Source of the DNA: Elusimicrobiales bacterium
Lineage (GTDB): Bacteria; Elusimicrobiota; Elusimicrobia; Elusimicrobiales; Elusimicrobiaceae
NCBI GenBank assembly: GCA_041651175.1
Contig: JBAZJT010000041.1
Coordinates: forward strand, 1 to 6,543
DNA length: 6,543 nucleotides
Reading direction: 5' to 3'
Under the pieces are notes generated by a model. It searched no databases. It had not been told where the DNA came from and saw only the letters and a program-made list of their open reading frames with translations. This document shows positions 1 through 3,611 of the stretch, piece after piece. The position numbers were made by a program, and so were the translations under genes. Positions within the stretch are counted from its first letter, which is position 1. Each line of letters begins with the position of its first letter.

Positions 1-119
1 TTTGTCCCTGCGATTCGCCCATATCCACCCAACCCCAAGGGGTTGAAAGTGTTCCTGACGGATCCAGCATCATTATCGGATTGCTATTGGCATATATGTA
101 ATCCGCTCGTTGCATTACC
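1..119 (-). other. Divergent core terminus and start of a second, different toxin tip
   Basis: The codons after Asp-Pro (119-124) read VMQRADYIYANSNPIMMLDPSG and then TLSTPWGWVDMGESQGQ to the window edge. This is still a recognisable Rhs core ending (DP, a YIYANSNP-like block, DPSG), but of a different sequence type from the DPIGF-AGG block of the upstream gene. The two conserved aspartates are 20 residues apart here and 24 apart upstream. The effector domain and its immunity gene must lie beyond position 1; too little is visible to name it. Confidence 0.8.
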
Positions 120-2497
120 GGGTCTTTCTGGATGAAACGGCCTATGTCGGGGGCGTAGTATCTGGCGCGGTAATAGAACAGGCCGGTTTCGGCGTCCCAT
201 TCTCGGGCGGTGTAGCTGTAAAGACTGCCTGTCTGCGACCAACTGCTTGTGCTGCCGGTTACCTCGTTTTTGAACACGGGCTTGCCGTAGGCTTGGTATT
301 GCGCGCGCTCTACGATGCTCCCGGTCTGGTCGGCGATGGCGATTATGCTGCCAAGCCCGTCCGCCAGCAAATAATAATCGCTTGCTCCCTTGCGCAACAT
401 CAGCGGCTCGTCCGTGCCGGGGCCGTGCGTGTACATCGCCTTCAACGCGCCGTCCGCGCCGGTTACAAATGCGATGTCCTCGCCGTCGTAGATGTAGTGC
501 TGCTCCCGGATTGTCTCGCCGTTGTGCGTTATCGTTTTTGCTATGCGGCGGCCTGTTGCGTCGTAGCGGAGCGTCTCGCTGTAGCCCGACGGCAGGTTTA
601 CTTGCGTAAGGCGATTTTGGCTGTCGTAAACATAGGTTGTCTGCGCGTTGTCGGATGCGCGCGTTTTTGTTGTCAGGTTGCCGTTGTTGTCGTATGCGTA
701 AGTATACTGGCTGTCGCTGTTTAAGCGGTTCGCCGCGTCGTATACGTAACCCGTGCGGACCGCGTCCTGCACGCGGCTGCCCACCGCGTCGTAAGCGAAG
801 GTTTCGGACTGCACGCTCAGCGCGCCGCTGGACGGGTGTACCGCGCTTGTCAGACGGTGCAGGTCGTCATAAGCGAATCCGTGGCTGCCGAAATCGTCGA
901 TCATGGTTGCGCGGTTGCCGGCAGTGTCGTATGCGTAGCCGACCTGCGCGATTACCGCGTTATCGGTTTTCCGGCGGTAGATTATTCCGGTAAGCTGATT
1001 GGCGGCGTCATATGCGTACTCCGCCGCTACCGCCGCGCCCATGTCCGTGCGCGTTCTGCGGCCTGCGGCGTCGTAGGTGAACTGGAACTGCGTCCCACCG
1101 GGGGCGGTTATCGTTACGGGGCGGTTCAGCGCGTCGTAGCTGTAGCTCCAGGTGTAGCCGGAGGCCGTCATCGCCAGCCGGTTCCCGGCGGCGTCGTATG
1201 TGTATGTGAACGCGCCGCCGAGGTTTGCAATCTTGTCCTGCGCGCTTGTTGCTGTTACCCGGCCCGCAGCGTCGTAGCCGAATTGCAACTTTGTCCGCGG
1301 GTCCTCTATGCTCGTGGGATTGTTTGCAAGGTCATAAACATAAGTTGTCTGCCCGTCGGGGGCGGTGGCGGATGTCATACGGCCGATAATATCGTAGCCG
1401 AATGCGAAACTGTTGCCGTTTGCGTCGGCTGCCGCGCTGATCCTGCCCGCCGCGTCGTAGCCGTAAGCGGCGGCATGATTGAGCGGGTCCGTTACCGATG
1501 CCAACCGGCCCTGCGCGTCGTAGGCGAAGGCGGTGCCGTGGTTTGCCGCGTCGGTCAGCAGTGTCAGCCGCTTTGCGCCCGTCTCAAAATCGCCCGGCTC
1601 GTAGCCGTAGCGCGTTACGCCGCCGATGGCGTCGGTAACCGTGTCGGGCGTGTTGTCGGGATTGTAGGCGAAAGCCACCGCCTTGCCTGCCGGGTCGGTC
1701 ATGCGCGTTACGCGGCCTATAACGTCATAGGCGAAACCGGAATTGCGGTTCAGCGCGTCGGTTACGGACGTTGCGTTGCCGTAGCCGTCCCGCCCGATTG
1801 TTACTGCATGGCCCAGCGGGTCGGTTATCGCCAGCGGCAGCCCGCGCGCGTTATTGGTTATATCGGTTGACTGCCCCGCCGCGTCGGTGATGCGCGACAG
1901 GTTGCCGTTTCCGTCGTACGAAAAATGCGCGGTGTTGCCCTTCGCGTCGGCGTAATAGCTGATGTTGCCGGACGAAGGGTCGTAGCCGATGTTTATCCGG
2001 TTATTGAGCGGGTCCGTCGCGGCGGTCAGCCGGTTTTTCGCGTCCCACGCATAGCCGCGGATGTTGCCGGCGGGATCGGTAACCTGAACCGGATTGTTCG
2101 CCGAATCGTAGGCGAACAGCGTCTTGCCGCCCGCGCCGTCAACCGTGTATGCCCGCCGGAAATGGCCGTTGGACTTGTTCCACCGCACCACCTCTTTGCC
2201 GCCCAAAGGCGGCGTGATGCGGGTTTCGCCCTCGCCCGTCTGGTCGTCCACGATATATTCATAGGTGTATGTCCCCGACGGCCCGGTTTTGGAGCTTAAA
2301 TAATACCGCTGCGGGAAATACCACGACGAAAACGCCGCCCGGTCCACGAAATAATAACCGGACGCCGCCGGCGCAAGCGGCGCCAGATACACCTTGTCCG
2401 CCGGAGCCGCCGCACCCGATTTGGCAAATGGCAAAAACGTTGTGGAGATAGCGGGTTTTGCAATGCTTTTTGCAGTTGATATATTCTTTTTTAGCAT
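1..2497 (-). CDS. Orphan Rhs core with a different C-terminal tip (3' end outside window)
   Basis: Second Rhs frame, a near copy of the middle of the upstream Rhs gene (matching its residues about 182-947). Reading every codon from 2497 to 2 gives 832 residues with no stop; an in-frame TAA at 2504-2506 bounds it upstream. The first possible ATG is 2495-2497. It gives a new leader beginning MLKKNISTAKSIAKP and joining the copied region at GAAAPADKV near residue 28. The ATG lacks a convincing Shine-Dalgarno site: GGAAA at 2516-2520 is too far. Translation may therefore depend on coupling with the gene ending at 2521, or may not occur. The YD repeats and Rhs core (REWDAETG, YYRARYYAPDIGRFIQKDP) are kept. 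After DP (792-793) the sequence diverges to VMQRADYIYANSNP then LDPSG, and enters an unseen tip (visible: TLSTPWGWVDMGESQGQ). It lacks the N-terminal part present upstream, so it fits a silent or spare donor cassette. Whether it is expressed is open. Confidence 0.85.
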   Translation of the reverse strand, partial: MLKKNISTAKSIAKPAISTTFLPFAKSGAAAPADKVYLAPLAPAASGYYFVDRAAFSSWYFPQRYYLSSKTGPSGTYTYEYIVDDQTGEGETRITPPLGGKEVVRWNKSNGHFRRAYTVDGAGGKTLFAYDSANNPVQVTDPAGNIRGYAWDAKNRLTAATDPLNNRINIGYDPSSGNISYYADAKGNTAHFSYDGNGNLSRITDAAGQSTDITNNARGLPLAITDPLGHAVTIGRDGYGNATSVTDALNRNSGFAYDVIGRVTRMTDPAGKAVAFAYNPDNTPDTVTDAIGGVTRYGYEPGDFETGAKRLTLLTDAANHGTAFAYDAQGRLASVTDPLNHAAAYGYDAAGRISAAADANGNSFAFGYDIIGRMTSATAPDGQTTYVYDLANNPTSIEDPRTKLQFGYDAAGRVTATSAQDKIANLGGAFTYTYDAAGNRLAMTASGYTWSYSYDALNRPVTITAPGGTQFQFTYDAAGRRTRTDMGAAVAAEYAYDAANQLTGIIYRRKTDNAVIAQVGYAYDTAGNRATMIDDFGSHGFAYDDLHRLTSAVHPSSGALSVQSETFAYDAVGSRVQDAVRTGYVYDAANRLNSDSQYTYAYDNNGNLTTKTRASDNAQTTYVYDSQNRLTQVNLPSGYSETLRYDATGRRIAKTITHNGETIREQHYIYDGEDIAFVTGADGALKAMYTHGPGTDEPLMLRKGASDYYLLADGLGSIIAIADQTGSIVERAQYQAYGKPVFKNEVTGSTSSWSQTGSLYSYTAREWDAETGLFYYRARYYAPDIGRFIQKDPVMQRADYIYANSNPIMMLDPSGTLSTPWGWVDMGESQGQ
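120..2418 (-). repeat. Long direct repeat, copy 1 (in the orphan Rhs)
   Basis: About 2299 bases collinear with 3694-5992 at a constant offset of 3574, checked at both ends and at several internal points, with no net indel. Identity is uneven. Positions 1827-2149 show a single mismatch (at 1940), whereas 608-638 carry 12 mismatches. Homology ends sharply at 120, the edge of the Asp-Pro codons, and at 2418. Same orientation as copy 2, so recombination between them deletes or duplicates the DNA between. Confidence 0.95.
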
Positions 2498-2520
2498 TAT
2501 TTTTTACCAGATAGATTTCC
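2419..2520 (-). other. AT-rich junction between immunity candidate and orphan Rhs, including its new leader
   Basis: The immunity stop (2521-2523) is followed by 23 bases of spacer, then an ATG at 2495-2497 and about 26 codons that have no match in the other Rhs copy. The leader is Lys/Ala/Ser/Thr-rich (KSIAKPAISTTFLPFAKSG) and does not look like a clean signal peptide, as it lacks a continuous hydrophobic core. No strong promoter, ribosome site or terminator hairpin is evident here. The AT-rich character matches the toxin-immunity cassette, so this piece probably arrived with it, or is the remnant of the gene that stood here before. Confidence 0.6.
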
Positions 2521-3210
2521 TTAACGTCCTGTTAAATTTCTGTAATTTGGATTGTCCATTGTGAAATCAGTTGTTGCCACACTCTTACCACATAGCCACA
2601 TCAAATTAATTTCATGGGAATCGGCATCTGTGGTAGGTGTTTTACCATTCATTCCGATTACTTTGCTCATGTCACTGCCATAAAAGTAATGTGTAGTTAC
2701 CTTAAGTTTTGAAAAGGCAGAATAAGAAAAGGATTTTTCTCTGGCAAGAAGATATTGCCATGTTTTTTTAATAATGCCTAAGACACTATTTTGCTCGTCA
2801 ACACGTAAAATGATATCTATTTGTTTCGATTGTCTACTTTTAACTTCGACTAATCGTGCTTCCAATTTTAAAGGAGGATACTCATAATAAACTGCACAGT
2901 CATTTCGCATATTTTTAAAAAGATCAATATCCAACCGATTTCCATTTTTATGAGCCAATTGTTCCAGCGACACATTGTATCTCTCTGCCAAAACCCATAT
3001 TGTATTTTTTAGTTCGTTAGTAATTTGGACCGAAATAATTACTTTTCCGTCAATCCGTCGATACCCCACGACACTTGTAGATTTCGCAATAACATTATTG
3101 CCATCGCTAAAAACTGCTGGCACTAACTGCATGGTAGTTGCATCCAAAGCACAAGAAGCATCCAAGACAGCGGAAACAAACATCACACTTAGAAGTATGC
3201 AACGTATCAT
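2521..3210 (-). CDS. Exported small protein, candidate immunity protein with a LysM-like segment
   Basis: The 229-residue product is not a family I recognise by name. Its N-terminus is a good Sec signal peptide: Arg at residue 3, a hydrophobic stretch ILLSVMFVSAVL and an ASCA site giving probable cleavage after Ala21, so the mature protein should be periplasmic or secreted. Residues about 58-94 resemble a LysM fold, with the run NTIWVLAERYNVSLEQL followed by an Asn-rich turn. The C-terminal half (about 115-229) is a mix of predicted beta strands and helices with no known motif. The start is firm: ATG at 3208-3210 overlaps the toxin TAA (TAATG) and has a GGAGGT site seven bases upstream, so the two are translationally coupled. 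Position directly after a toxin tip and matching AT-rich composition make immunity the likely role. An alternative is an exported accessory or LysM cell-wall protein. The gene call is strong; the function is inferred from position. Confidence 0.85.
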   Translation of the reverse strand: MIRCILLSVMFVSAVLDASCALDATTMQLVPAVFSDGNNVIAKSTSVVGYRRIDGKVIISVQITNELKNTIWVLAERYNVSLEQLAHKNGNRLDIDLFKNMRNDCAVYYEYPPLKLEARLVEVKSRQSKQIDIILRVDEQNSVLGIIKKTWQYLLAREKSFSYSAFSKLKVTTHYFYGSDMSKVIGMNGKTPTTDADSHEINLMWLCGKSVATTDFTMDNPNYRNLTGR

Positions 3211-3611
3211 TAGTAGTACCTCCGTAATGGCAATGAGAAGTCTGTGCGAATGGCATTCTCAGTCTTTAGATTTTCTAATTCCTCAATCGCTCTATCGGGT
3301 GACAACACCCCATGCGCATGTCTATATGCATGTCCCAATTCATGACCAAGTCCAATAAACGGCGGACGAACTCTCCACAATGGTGCATCCATCCAATTCG
3401 GCAAAAAAATCCGATATGGAAGAAAGCCAATTTCTCGCGTACAAGGATTATATGTGTTTCCATCTGTTCCAGAAATAATTCGATATGTTTCAGGTCTAGA
3501 TTCCAAGTCGGTAATTAGTCTACTCGCAGTTGGGGAAACCCAGTTTAGAATTTTCAGATTAAGCAAACTTATAAAATTATCAATAAGTCCTCCCATATCG
3601 ATTTCAATTTT
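3210..3611 (-). other. Toxin tip domain: predicted M91/NleD-like zinc metalloprotease
   Basis: This is the roughly 133-residue variable C-terminal domain of the Rhs protein (residues 975-1107). The zinc-binding helix reads PFIGLGHELGHAYRHAHG, with HELGH encoded at 3330-3344. After it come EELENLKTENAIR and a terminal LPLRRYY. A HExxH motif in this position, followed by an acidic stretch, an ENxIR segment and an LPLR-Y ending, is the pattern I associate with the peptidase M91 effector family (NleD and Rhs-borne relatives); this is recall, not a search. The two motif histidines (1064, 1068) are expected zinc ligands and Glu1065 the catalytic base. The third ligand could be His1074, which sits at metzincin spacing although Arg replaces the usual Gly, or one of Glu1084/1085/1087. 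The domain is AT-rich, unlike the core. The protein target is not predictable from sequence; M91 NleD cleaves host MAP kinases, but a bacterial target is as plausible here. Confidence 0.75.

Noticed and set aside
836..1870. Long plus-strand open frame opposite the orphan Rhs, with similar ones at 110-724, 1925-2299, 4857-5444 and 5499-5873
   Set aside because: These are antisense shadows of the repetitive, GC-rich YD-coding frame. They recur at matching places in both copies, and their translations are low-complexity Val/Arg/Ala-rich strings with no family signature.
120..2418. Regularly recurring GCGTCGTA-type words that could be taken for a CRISPR or tandem repeat array
   Set aside because: They encode the Tyr-Asp-Ala of successive YD repeats on the minus strand; spacing and sequence vary with the protein repeat and there are no unique spacers between identical repeats.
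1..2497. The second Rhs copy as a frameshifted pseudogene
   Set aside because: Codon-by-codon reading in the homologous frame shows no stop and no net indel against the intact copy. It is truncated at its N-terminus relative to that copy but not otherwise broken.
2462..2505. Plus-strand inverted repeat AATGCT/AGCATT followed by a T run, resembling a terminator
   Set aside because: The stem is only six mostly weak pairs with a 25-base loop, and no plus-strand gene precedes it.
2521..2580. Possible sigma-70 promoter for the orphan Rhs in the end of the immunity gene (TGGACA with a TTAACA 17 bases on)
   Set aside because: Both boxes match consensus poorly, and AT-rich sequence yields such pairs by chance.
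3148..3159. Possible lipobox in the immunity candidate (DASC at residues 17-20)
   Set aside because: The -3 position is Asp rather than Leu/Val/Ile, so an ordinary signal-peptidase site after ASCA is the better reading.
2975..3358. Plus-strand open frame across the toxin-immunity overlap
   Set aside because: It lies fully antisense to two well supported genes, lacks a recognisable domain and spans their stop/start junction.
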